64,000 nt of DNA, from contig NZ_JBMERQ010000002.1 in NCBI RefSeq assembly GCF_048820895.1, positions 682,001-746,000 on the forward strand, read 5' to 3'. The notes below the pieces were generated by a model that did not search any database, was not told the DNA's origin, and saw only the letters and a list, made by a program, of their open reading frames with translations. This document shows, one piece after another, positions 52,901-60,352 of this stretch. The position numbers were made by a program, and so were the translations under genes. How positions within the stretch are numbered: position 1 is the first letter of the stretch; each line of letters starts with the position of its first letter. The DNA is from Cribrihabitans_A neustonicus (GTDB lineage: Bacteria > Pseudomonadota > Alphaproteobacteria > Rhodobacterales > Rhodobacteraceae).

Positions 52901-53325
52901 TTCTTCGAGGAGCCATAGGCGTTGCCATGCTTCAGCGCGTCGCCGGACCGGTCCACGCCCGGCCCCTTGCCGTACCACATGGAGAAGACGCCCTCGACCT
53001 CGCACTGCGGGTCCAGCACCGCCTGCTGCGCGCCGAGCACCGCGGTGGCGCCCAGATCCTCGTTCACCGCGGGCATGAACTTGATCCGGTTTTCCTGCAT
53101 CCGTTTTTCCGCGCGCCAGAACTCCAGATCGACCCCGCCCAGGGGCGAGCCGCGGTAGCCGGAGACGAAGCCCGCGGTATTGAGCCCCGCCGCGCGGTCG
53201 CGGCGGGCCTGGTCCAGCATGATGCGGGCCAAAGCCTGAGTGCCGGTGAGGAACACCCGGCCCTTGGTCATTTCGTAACGGTCGTCCAGCTTGTAGCTGC
53301 GGAAATCGTGGCTCAGCTCGGTCAT
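49903..53325 (-). CDS. Indolepyruvate ferredoxin oxidoreductase, fused alpha-beta
   Basis: This 1140-residue cytosolic enzyme decarboxylates aryl-pyruvates to aryl-acetyl-CoA with ferredoxin as electron acceptor, at the end of aromatic amino-acid transamination. The N-terminal pyrimidine domain contains GFVSGYRGSPLGGVDLEFW. The TPP domain has YFCSGCPHNTSTKLPEG and GIGCHVMASWMD. Iron-sulfur ligands are in NDLVCEGCGDCSVESNC and a later cysteine run. The gamma-like domain starts LLVTGVGGTGVVTVGALI. Fusion and length match the proteobacterial form. It is divergent from an Lrp/AsnC regulator. Confidence 0.95.
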   Translation of the reverse strand: MTELSHDFRSYKLDDRYEMTKGRVFLTGTQALARIMLDQARRDRAAGLNTAGFVSGYRGSPLGGVDLEFWRAEKRMQENRIKFMPAVNEDLGATAVLGAQQAVLDPQCEVEGVFSMWYGKGPGVDRSGDALKHGNAYGSSKKGGVLVVAGDDHGCVSSSMPHQSDVAFMSWFMPVLNPADVSEYLAFGEYGFALSRYSGTWVGFKAVSETVESARSVELQPDREFIYPELPDYPGGLHIRRADLPSPEIETRIQAKLDAVRAFAEANPIDRRIYDIKDARFGFVSTGKGHLDLMEALRLLGLDEAACRRLGIDIYKVGMVWPLDRSDALEFVKGKREVLVVEEKRGIIESQFKENFYDWPGSKPEKMVGKYDSQGEPLIPWTGELSPLLLAPIVAARLDKFFPEENLPAKAAALQAEPPKVLNVPGATRTPYFCSGCPHNTSTKLPEGSKAFSGIGCHVMASWMDRETAGYAQMGGEGVPWTVASQFNGGKHVFQNLGEGTWYHSGSLAIRQAVAAGTNITYKILYNDAVAMTGGQPVDGPVSVHGIAQTCRAEGVERIALVSDEIGKFRRSEFPSGTSFHDRADLDAVQRELREVKGVSVLIYEQTCATEKRRRRKRGKMEDPARFAFINDLVCEGCGDCSVESNCLSVEPKETPFGRKRKINLSTCNKDFSCLNGFCPSFVTVEGATRRKKQPGGLDAAKLTAKLPAPELPPLKEPFDLLVTGVGGTGVVTVGALITMAAHLEGKGSSVLDFTGFAQKFGTVLSYIRLSAGPESLNQVRIGEAAADAVIGCDVVVSSAPKASVHYRHGTKVVLNRAEMPTGDLVLRRDADLMAGVREKTIAGAVGPENLSGFNANEAAEKLMGDAVLANVMMLGFAWQKGLVPVSAGALDQAIELNGVAIEKNRLAFAVGRAMAADPKLVAEFYEEEPEKTETLDALIGRRATFLTGYQDMAYAERYTAALERFRKALPGAAQEELTAAAARSLFKLMAYKDEYEVARLLTSEAFAHQLESEFEGDFTVKYHLAPPLLNWKKDARGRPKKRAFGAWLRPALNLMAKGKRLRGSAYNIFGYHEEARLHRDLLAWYETVLEKVAKGYSAQKHDACLAVLRAPMEIRGYGPVRLEAARKVRAEAGMQLSEI

Positions 53326-53472
53326 CGCGAGGGACTCCTTGCGTGCTATAACGGTTTGCCGGAAAGATAATCCCCGCGCGCTGGAAATAATTGCCCCATT
53401 TTGCTGGCATATCGGGGGTTTGTGGCTAGGTTATCCGCCACACGCCTCTCAATTGGATAAAACACCCGCAAA

Positions 53473-53934
53473 ATGGACCTCGACGACCGCGACCGCCGCA
53501 TCCTCGCCCTCCTGCAGGAGGACTGCCGCATCACCAATGCCGAGCTGGCCGAAGCCGCGGGCATGTCGCCCTCTGCGCTGTGGCGCCGGGTGCGTGCGCT
53601 GGAGGACGCGGGCGTCATCCGGCGGTACAGTGCGGTGGTTGACCCGGCCGAGCTGGGATTGCAGTTCCACGCCATCGTGCATGTGCACCTGACCCGGCAC
53701 GACCCGGACAAGCTGGTGGAGTTCATCCGCGCGGTGGAAAACAGCCCGCTGGTGCAGGATTGCTACGCCACCACTGGGCAGGCCGACTACCACCTCAGGG
53801 TGCTGGCGCCGGATCTCGAAGCCTACAACCGCTTTCTGGAGAGCTTTCTGTTCCGTTTGCCCGCGGTCGCCAGCGCACAAACCAATGTGGTTTTGCGCAG
53901 CATCAAGCAGGGCCGCCCGCTGGTTCCCTGGTAA
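53473..53934 (+). CDS. Lrp/AsnC-family transcriptional regulator
   Basis: This 153-residue regulator has an N-terminal HTH (DLDDRDRRILALLQEDCRITNAELAEAAGMSPSALWRRV) and a RAM ligand domain with GLQFHAIVHVHL and CYATTGQADYHLRVL. It is divergent from the indolepyruvate oxidoreductase gene, 147 bases apart, so an amino-acid-responsive switch of that gene is likely. The AT-rich intergenic bases 53365-53460 are the probable binding region, though no strict palindrome was identified. Confidence 0.92.
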   Translation: MDLDDRDRRILALLQEDCRITNAELAEAAGMSPSALWRRVRALEDAGVIRRYSAVVDPAELGLQFHAIVHVHLTRHDPDKLVEFIRAVENSPLVQDCYATTGQADYHLRVLAPDLEAYNRFLESFLFRLPAVASAQTNVVLRSIKQGRPLVPW

Positions 53935-53960
53935 TGCGCCTGCGGCGCATGCCTCCGGCG

Positions 53961-54019
53961 GGAGTATTTCGGGCAAGATGAAAGAGCGGCGCCCGCCTGT
54001 CACCTTCCCGAAATACTCC
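53961..54019. terminator. Inverted-repeat bidirectional terminator between convergent genes
   Basis: GGAGTATTTCGGG (53961-53973) and CCCGAAATACTCC (54007-54019) form a perfect 13-bp inverted repeat with a 33-nt spacer. It lies between the convergent Lrp and DUF3307 genes. Elements with the GGAGTATTT core are common at roseobacter gene ends, from general knowledge. Confidence 0.7.
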
Positions 54020-54058
54020 GGGCGTCTGCGGGTTGGACCCCCGGTGCGGGCGGCCAGG

Positions 54059-54451
54059 TCACATGGCCGCGAATTTCACCCAGGCCGCCGCCATCGCGAG
54101 GTAGGTGAACTGGTGCAGCGCCTGGTCGGCGCCCATCGCCTGCCAGAACATCGCCTGCTGCGGGGTGAGTTTCTTCATCTCGGAATAGCGCGCCTTGCCG
54201 AAGTCGATGTGAAAATGCGCAACCCATTCCAGCACCGCGAGCACCAGGATGAACACGGCCGGCGCGCTGAAGAGGATAAAGACCAGCGCCGATCCGATCA
54301 CGTGCACGCCCGCGTGCTGGGCGCGCCCGGCATGGGCATAGCGGCAGCGCCCCGACAGCATCTTCGGGGTTTGCAGAAAGAAGTCGGCAAACATGTGCTT
54401 GATCTGCAGCAGGCAGAGCAGGAGCAGAACGGATCCGACGTATTCGGGCAA
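54059..54451 (-). CDS. DUF3307-type small membrane protein
   Basis: This 130-residue protein has three or four hydrophobic segments. LLCLLQIKHMFADFFLQTPKML (about 11-32) matches the conserved opening of DUF3307 proteins, followed by HAGVHVIGSALVFILF and the LEWVAHFHIDFGK segment. Function is unknown. It lies between the convergent terminator and the divergent ABC-like gene, with a 151-base gap to the latter. Family assignment rests on motif recall, not on a search. Confidence 0.7.
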   Translation of the reverse strand: MPEYVGSVLLLLCLLQIKHMFADFFLQTPKMLSGRCRYAHAGRAQHAGVHVIGSALVFILFSAPAVFILVLAVLEWVAHFHIDFGKARYSEMKKLTPQQAMFWQAMGADQALHQFTYLAMAAAWVKFAAM

Positions 54452-54602
54452 ACCTAGTGACCTCCGAAGCGGCAGTTTTCTGGAACCTTACGGATTTTTC
54501 GCGGGCTGGCAAATGCTCCGCCCCGGAGATGCCGCTACGGGACCCGCCGGGCAAAAGGGGGTGGCAGGAGCCATTGCCTGTCATGGCTAAAGCGCGCTAC
54601 CC

Positions 54603-57600
54603 ATGGGACAGCCCGACCCGCAGCTGCCAGACTGGAGCTTTCCCATAGAACGCTCGCTGTTCCGTTTCATCTGGAAATACTCCAAGCGCGACCAGCTGGT
54701 GCTGCTGGTGGTGACCGCCTGCCTGTTTCCGCTTCTGTACCTGACGCTGGAGCTGCCCAAGCGGATTATCAACGATGCGATCGGCGCCGAGACCGACGTG
54801 ATCACGGTCCTGGGCTACAGCTTTGATCAGCTCACGTTCCTGTGGCTCCTCTGCGGGGCTTTCCTGGTCTCGGTGCTGTGCCACGGTCTGCTGAAGATGC
54901 GCATCAACACCATGAAGGGGGTGCTGGCCGAGCGCATGCTGCGCCGTTTCCGCTACCAGCTGATCGGCCGGGTGATCCGCTTCCCTCAGCCCTATTTCCA
55001 CCGCGTGAGCCAGGGCGAGCTGGTCTCCATGATCACCTCCGAGTCCGAGCCGATGGGCGGGCTCATGGGAGACATGGTCAGCCAGCCGGTGCTGCAGGCG
55101 GGACAGATGCTGACCATCCTGTTCTTCCTGTTTGTGCAGAATGTCTGGTTCGGCCTTGCGGCGATTGCTCTGATCCCCCTGCAGGGCTGGCTGATCCCGA
55201 TGCTGCAGCGGCAGATCAACAAGCTCAACAAGGTGCGCATCAAGGAAGTGCGCGGGCTGGCGACCGAGATCGGCGAAAGCGCCGCCGGCGCCGCCACCCT
55301 GCGCACCAACGGCGGCTGGCGTTACCGGATGGCGGTGATTACCGAGCGGCTGGGGAAGCTCTACGATATCCGCTTCCAGATCTACCAGAAAAAGTTTTTT
55401 ATGAAGTTTCTCAACAACTTCATAACCCAGCTCACGCCCTTTTTCTTCTACGCGGTGGGCGGCTACCTGGTGCTGCAGGGCAAGGTTTCGCTGGGGGCGC
55501 TGGTGGCGGCGCTGGCGGCCTACAAGGACCTGGCCGCGCCCTGGAAGGAGCTTCTGACCTACTACAATCAGACCCAGGACATGACGCTGCGCTGGGACGT
55601 GATCCTGGAGCGTTTCGCACCGCCCGGCATGGTGGACGAAGAGCACATGATGGGCGAGCCGGAGGAGATGCCGCGCCTTCGGGGCGACATCGAGCTGGAG
55701 GAGGTCTCGGTGCGCGATGGCGACGGCAATCTGGTGCTGGAGAATCTCACCGCGACCTTCCCGGCCGGCAAGGTGATCGGCATCGCCGCGCCTTCCGACG
55801 AAGACCGCAGGGCGCTGGCCGAACTGCTGACCCGCGAAACCCTGCCCGCCTCCGGCGACATGACGATCGCGGGTTACGATATCCGCAGCCTGCACCAGAC
55901 TGTGCTGGCGGCCCGCATTGGCCTTGCGAGCTCGCGTCCGGTGCTGTTTCAGGGATCTTTCGGCGACAACGTGATGATGCCGGTGCGCACCAGGCCGCAA
56001 GGGGAGGGCAGCGACGCGCCGCGGCTGCAGGCCGCTGTTCAGGCGGGCAATAGCCCCGACCCCTGGGACGCGCCCTGGCTCGACCCCCGGATTGCCGGGT
56101 TTGAAAGCGAGGCGGAGCTGCGCGCCTGGTGGCTGAAACTGGTGGAGGGGATCGGTTCCGACACCGCGCTGTTCCGCCGCGCGGTGGAGCAGCGCTTCGA
56201 CCCCGCCGAACATGAGGAATTGGCCGAGCGTCTGGTCGAGCTGCGTCCCGCCATGCAGAAAGCAGTGCGTGAGGCGGGGCTGGAGGCGCACGTGCATTTT
56301 CTCGACCCCGGGCGCTACAACCCGGCTCTGCCGGTGGCGGAGAACCTGTTGTTCGCCGTTTCGCGCACTGCGCTCACGGAGGAGGTGATCCGCGAGCAGG
56401 AGGAGTTCCTCGACCGGCTGAAGAAGCTCGGGCTGGACCAGGCATTGATTGCGCTGACCCGCGATGTGTTGGAGATGCTGCGCCAGATCTTCGGCATCGA
56501 CGGTACCGGCCACCCCTTGTTCCGCAAGCTGGGGCTTGATGTGATCGCCTATGAGAACGCGCTAGCCCTGGTCGACAGGACCGGTTCGGGCGATACCGCC
56601 TCGCTCACCCGCGAGGAGCTTGCGCAGCTCCTGGTGGTGCCATTTACGATCTCCGCCGAGCAGATCGGCCCCGCCTTCGAGGACAGCATGAAGGAGCGCA
56701 TCCTCGAATTCCGCCGCGAGTACGCGCCGGGGCTCTTGAAGACGCTGGGCGGGGTGTTCGAGCCCTTCGACCAGGAGAGTTTCGCGCCCGGTCTGACGGT
56801 GCTGGAGAACGCGCTGTTCGGCAAGCTGTCGGATACCGCCGGGGCCAAGGCGGACGATGTCCGCTCGCTGGTGTCCGACCTGATGATCCGCGAGGGGCTG
56901 CGCGGCCAGGTGGTGGAGCTGATATTTGAGCTGCCGGTGGCGGTGGGCGGCCAGGGGCTGCCTGCAAGCTTTGCCGAGCCGCTGGCCTTCTCCCGCGCCA
57001 CCATCAAGCGGCCGGACATCCTGATTCTCGACAATGCGATGGCAAGCTACGATCTGGAGACCCGGATCGCGGTGCACAAGAACCTGCGCAAGCTCTTGCC
57101 GGACACCACGCTGATCTACCTTGCCTCCAGCTTCCAGGACCCGGATGTGTTCGACGCCTTCTTCGAGCTTCGCCAGGGCCGGCTGGTGAGCGGCGAGCCG
57201 GAGGAGGCAGCGGTTGCGGATGGCGCCGCCAGCCAGGACCTTGCGCGCAAGCTGCGGGCACTGGAGCAGACCGAGCTGTTCTCGGGGCTGAACCGGCGCC
57301 AGTTGCGGCTGTTGGCATTTGGTGCGCGCTGGTACAAGGCGGGGGCGGGAAAGGTTGTCTTCCACAAGGACGATGCCGCCACCGACGGCGCCTACATGAT
57401 CCTGGAGGGAGAGGCCGGGCTTTACCTGCCCCAGGAGGGCCAGGAAGACCGGCTGATCGCCCGGGTCGGCCCGGGGCGGCTGGTGGGGGAACTGGGCCTG
57501 ATCCGGCAAGAGCCGCGCTCGCTCACCATGGTGGCGGAAACCGGTCTCCGCTGCCTGCGCATCGGCGAGGAGGAGTTCCTCGCGGTGGTCGAGAACGACG

Positions 57601-57653
57601 CCTCCACCGCTTTCAAGCTGCTGCAGGTGGTGGCGGGCTATGTCTCGACCTGA
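54603..57653 (+). CDS. ABC-exporter-like protein with degenerate ATPase and C-terminal cNMP-binding domain
   Basis: This is a 1016-residue protein. Residues 1-335 form an ABC type I exporter membrane domain with about six helices. From 360 an ATPase-like fold begins (IELEEVSVRDGDGNLVLENL), but Walker A reads GIAAPSDEDRR (no GxGKS/T), the Q-loop Gln is replaced (ASSRPVLFQGSF), the LSGGQ signature reads GLPASFAEP, Walker B keeps ILILD but the catalytic Glu is Asn811, and the H-loop His is absent (YLASSFQDPD). About 330 residues separate the Q-loop and signature regions instead of about 100. Residues 885-1010 are a cyclic-nucleotide-binding domain with VGELGLIRQEPRS. ATP hydrolysis by this chain is unlikely. 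Function unknown. Confidence 0.85.
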   Translation: MGQPDPQLPDWSFPIERSLFRFIWKYSKRDQLVLLVVTACLFPLLYLTLELPKRIINDAIGAETDVITVLGYSFDQLTFLWLLCGAFLVSVLCHGLLKMRINTMKGVLAERMLRRFRYQLIGRVIRFPQPYFHRVSQGELVSMITSESEPMGGLMGDMVSQPVLQAGQMLTILFFLFVQNVWFGLAAIALIPLQGWLIPMLQRQINKLNKVRIKEVRGLATEIGESAAGAATLRTNGGWRYRMAVITERLGKLYDIRFQIYQKKFFMKFLNNFITQLTPFFFYAVGGYLVLQGKVSLGALVAALAAYKDLAAPWKELLTYYNQTQDMTLRWDVILERFAPPGMVDEEHMMGEPEEMPRLRGDIELEEVSVRDGDGNLVLENLTATFPAGKVIGIAAPSDEDRRALAELLTRETLPASGDMTIAGYDIRSLHQTVLAARIGLASSRPVLFQGSFGDNVMMPVRTRPQGEGSDAPRLQAAVQAGNSPDPWDAPWLDPRIAGFESEAELRAWWLKLVEGIGSDTALFRRAVEQRFDPAEHEELAERLVELRPAMQKAVREAGLEAHVHFLDPGRYNPALPVAENLLFAVSRTALTEEVIREQEEFLDRLKKLGLDQALIALTRDVLEMLRQIFGIDGTGHPLFRKLGLDVIAYENALALVDRTGSGDTASLTREELAQLLVVPFTISAEQIGPAFEDSMKERILEFRREYAPGLLKTLGGVFEPFDQESFAPGLTVLENALFGKLSDTAGAKADDVRSLVSDLMIREGLRGQVVELIFELPVAVGGQGLPASFAEPLAFSRATIKRPDILILDNAMASYDLETRIAVHKNLRKLLPDTTLIYLASSFQDPDVFDAFFELRQGRLVSGEPEEAAVADGAASQDLARKLRALEQTELFSGLNRRQLRLLAFGARWYKAGAGKVVFHKDDAATDGAYMILEGEAGLYLPQEGQEDRLIARVGPGRLVGELGLIRQEPRSLTMVAETGLRCLRIGEEEFLAVVENDASTAFKLLQVVAGYVST

Positions 57654-57705
57654 CGGGGATCGGCAGGGAATATGAAAGACCAAGAGAAGGACAGGGAATA
57701 GGCAC

Positions 57706-58554
57706 ATGAAATTGCTGCGATACCGTACCGGAGATGGGGTCCGCCCCGGGCTTCTGGACGCCTCGGGCACGCTGCGCGATCTCTCCGCGCATGTGCACGA
57801 CATCACCGGCGCCACGCTGGACAGCCCGACGCTGGCACGGCTGGCGGCGCTGGACCCGGAAGCGCTGCCCCGGGTCGAAGGCACCCCCGGCCTGGCGCCC
57901 TGTGTCGGCAATCCGGGCAAGTTTCTCGGTATTGGGCTTAACTACTCCGACCACGCCGCCGAGGCAGGAATGGCGGTGCCGGAGCATCCGATTTTGTTCC
58001 TGAAGGCGACGTCCTCCATCGTGGGGCCGGATGACGACGTGATTTTGCCGCGCGGTTCGGTTGCGTCGGACTGGGAAGTCGAACTCGGCGTGGTGATCGG
58101 CCGCGCCGCGAAATATGTGACCGATGCGGAAGCGCTCGAGCATGTGGCCGGCTACTGCGTGATCAACGACGTCTCGGAGCGCGACTTTCAGACCAAGCTC
58201 ACCGGGCAATGGACCAAGGGCAAGAGCTGCGACACCTTCGGGCCCATCGGCCCGTGGCTTGTCACCCGTGACGAGGTGCCGGACCCGCAGGCGCTGTGGC
58301 TGACCTGCGACGTGAACGGGGAGCGGCGACAGACCGGCACGACCAGCACCATGGTGTTCTCAGTCGCGCAGATCATTTCCCACCTGAGCCAGCTGATGAC
58401 GCTGCACCCGGGCGACGTGATTGCCACCGGAACGCCGCCGGGGGTGGGCATGGGGATGAAGCCGGAGCCGGTCTACCTTAAACCCGGCGACGTTATGCGC
58501 CTGGAGATCGAGGGCCTGGGCGTTCAGACCCAGAAGGTCCGCGCCGAGGGCTGA
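57706..58554 (+). CDS. Fumarylacetoacetate hydrolase family protein
   Basis: This 282-residue protein has an N-terminal small domain and a C-terminal FAH barrel. GKFLGIGLNYSDHAAEAG starts the barrel. Metal ligands are in DWEVELGVVIG and NDVSERDFQ. GTPPGVGMG is the usual C-terminal loop. Members hydrolyse or lyse diketo acids. Close to an enolase-superfamily dehydratase and an alcohol dehydrogenase, a 2,4-diketo-3-deoxy sugar acid is a sensible guess. A strong hairpin follows. Confidence 0.88.
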   Translation: MKLLRYRTGDGVRPGLLDASGTLRDLSAHVHDITGATLDSPTLARLAALDPEALPRVEGTPGLAPCVGNPGKFLGIGLNYSDHAAEAGMAVPEHPILFLKATSSIVGPDDDVILPRGSVASDWEVELGVVIGRAAKYVTDAEALEHVAGYCVINDVSERDFQTKLTGQWTKGKSCDTFGPIGPWLVTRDEVPDPQALWLTCDVNGERRQTGTTSTMVFSVAQIISHLSQLMTLHPGDVIATGTPPGVGMGMKPEPVYLKPGDVMRLEIEGLGVQTQKVRAEG

Positions 58555-58560
58555 CCCGTC

Positions 58561-58599
58561 CCGGGGCGCGGGCAGGGGAAGCCCCCGCCCGCGCCCCGG
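58561..58599. terminator. Long GC hairpin after the FAH-family gene
   Basis: A perfect 13-bp stem (58561-58573 with 58587-58599) encloses a further GGGG/CCCC stem. It begins 7 bases past the FAH-family stop. There is no T-run, but stability alone makes termination likely. Confidence 0.75.
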
Positions 58600-58744
58600 C
58601 AATCTGAGATTGCCCGCTGCGGATGGGCGCGGCGCGAAGCCCAAACCCGCCAGCGGTGCACGGGCAGCCCCAGCGGTTCACGCGGAGGCGGGAGCCTCCC
58701 GCTGCTGCATCGCCGCGCCGGGTCAGCCTGCAGCGGCCAGCCCC

Positions 58745-59977
58745 TCAGCCGGTCTGGATCGGCGCGCCGCCGGTGAAGGCATTACCGTTTGCGTGGTCGC
58801 AGGGGGCTTCCTGCATGTTGAGGTGCAGGCCGCTGCCGGTGAACGGATGCGCGCGGGCCAGGTCCTCGTCCACCTCGATGCCAAGTCCTGGGGTTTCCGG
58901 CGGGGTGACGAAGCCCCCTTCCACCCGGATCGACCCTTTGATGAGCCGGTCGTGGAAAGGCGTCTCGATGGTTTCCAGCAGCAGGATGTTTGGGATCGAG
59001 GCGGCGAGGTGGACGTTCGCCGCCCATTCCACCGGCCCGGCATAGAGATGCGGCGCCATCTGCGCGTTGAACACCTCGGCGATCGCCGCCACCTTCTTCA
59101 TCTCCCAGATGCCGCCCGCGCGCCCCAGAGCAGGTTGCAGGATCTCTGCAGCACCCGTGCGCAGCACCGTGGCGAATTCGGACTTGGTGGTAAGCCGCTC
59201 GCCCGTTGCCACCGGGATGCGCACGCTGCGGGCGACACGGGCCATGTCCTCGATGTTGTCGGGCGGGGTCGGCTCCTCGAACCAGAGCGGCGAATAGGGC
59301 TCCAGCGCCTGGCCCAGCCGGATCGCGCCCGCGGTGCTGAACTGGCCATGGGTGCCGAACAGCAGGTCCGCCCTGTCGCCCACCGCTTCGCGGATCGCCT
59401 TGCAGAAGGCCACCGACTGGGTGATGTCGGACATCGCTGGCATATGGCCGCCGCGCAGCGTGTAGGGGCCTGCCGGGTCGAACTTCAGCGCGGTGAAGCC
59501 TTCGCTCGCCTTCTGCGCCGCCGCCTCTGCCGCCATTTCGGGCGAATTCCAGAAGGCGGTAATATCATGCTGCGGCAGCGGGTAGAGGTAGGTATAGGCG
59601 CGGATGCGGCCGTTCATCCGGCCGCCGAGCAGCGCATGCACCGGGCGGCCGCGATCCTTGCCCAGGATGTCCCAGCAGGCGATCTCCAGCCCCGAGAACG
59701 CCCCCATCACGGTCAGGTCGGGGCGCTGGGTGAAGCCCGAGGAATAGGCGCGGCGGAACATCAGTTCGATGTTCTCCGGGTTTTCCCCCGCCATGTGGCG
59801 CTCGAACACGTCGCGGATCACATGGGTCATCGCTTCGGGGCCGACCGAAGCGGCGTAGCATTCGCCCCAGCCGGTGATGCCGGTGTCGGTGGTCACCTTC
59901 ACCAGGATCCAGTAGCGCCCGCCCCAGCCCGGCGCGGGCGGTGCGGTGACGATGACGTCGAGGTCTTGCAGTTTCAT
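58745..59977 (-). CDS. Enolase-superfamily sugar-acid dehydratase (mandelate racemase subgroup)
   Basis: This 410-residue protein has the N-terminal capping domain (WGGRYWILVKVTTDTGITGWGE) and barrel motifs ALKFDPAGPY (K-x-D), WFEEPTPPDN and VATGERL for metal, and QMAPHLYAGPVEW with the catalytic histidine. Where related dehydratases have the first Asp ligand the sequence reads LLFGTHGQF. Galactonate/galactarate-type dehydration is likely. It is downstream of an alcohol dehydrogenase and a small hypothetical gene on the minus strand, with 3-base gaps, so it ends a three-gene operon. Confidence 0.85.
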   Translation of the reverse strand: MKLQDLDVIVTAPPAPGWGGRYWILVKVTTDTGITGWGECYAASVGPEAMTHVIRDVFERHMAGENPENIELMFRRAYSSGFTQRPDLTVMGAFSGLEIACWDILGKDRGRPVHALLGGRMNGRIRAYTYLYPLPQHDITAFWNSPEMAAEAAAQKASEGFTALKFDPAGPYTLRGGHMPAMSDITQSVAFCKAIREAVGDRADLLFGTHGQFSTAGAIRLGQALEPYSPLWFEEPTPPDNIEDMARVARSVRIPVATGERLTTKSEFATVLRTGAAEILQPALGRAGGIWEMKKVAAIAEVFNAQMAPHLYAGPVEWAANVHLAASIPNILLLETIETPFHDRLIKGSIRVEGGFVTPPETPGLGIEVDEDLARAHPFTGSGLHLNMQEAPCDHANGNAFTGGAPIQTG

Positions 59978-59980
59978 GCG

Positions 59981-60349
59981 CTATCGCTCCGATGCCGCGT
60001 CGAACACGGCCAGTTCCTTGTTGATTTCATCCACTGCGGCCTGCGGCGCGAAGAAGACGACATCGGCCTCGCCGCCGCTTTCCATCATCACTTCGATGCC
60101 GAACTCCGCCGGCGCGCCGTCGAAGGCGCCGTCGATGCGCCAGCGGCGGCTTTCCTGTTCGGCAAGCTCCGGCAGCGCCCCGGCAACCGAGGCCGCGAGG
60201 TCTCCGGGCAGGCCAAAGCGGGGATTGTTGGCGAGCCGGGTCAGGAAGGGGCCGATCTCTTCCCCGGCGAAAAGCATCGACGTGTCCGAGGTTGCTTGGG
60301 CGGGTTGCACCGCCTCCGGCTTGAAGAGGTCGAGCAGGAAGCGCAGCAT
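59981..60349 (-). CDS. Hypothetical protein in sugar-acid operon
   Basis: This 122-residue protein resembles no family I know. It has an N-terminal hydrophobic start (MLRFLLDLFKPE), no further membrane segment, and an acidic alpha/beta body (FGIEVMMESGGEADVVFFAP, DEINKELAVFDA). It is tightly packed: 3 bases from the alcohol dehydrogenase and 3 bases from the dehydratase. Coding reality is supported by this packing and by codon use like its neighbours. Confidence 0.7.
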   Translation of the reverse strand: MLRFLLDLFKPEAVQPAQATSDTSMLFAGEEIGPFLTRLANNPRFGLPGDLAASVAGALPELAEQESRRWRIDGAFDGAPAEFGIEVMMESGGEADVVFFAPQAAVDEINKELAVFDAASER

Positions 60350-60352
60350 GGC

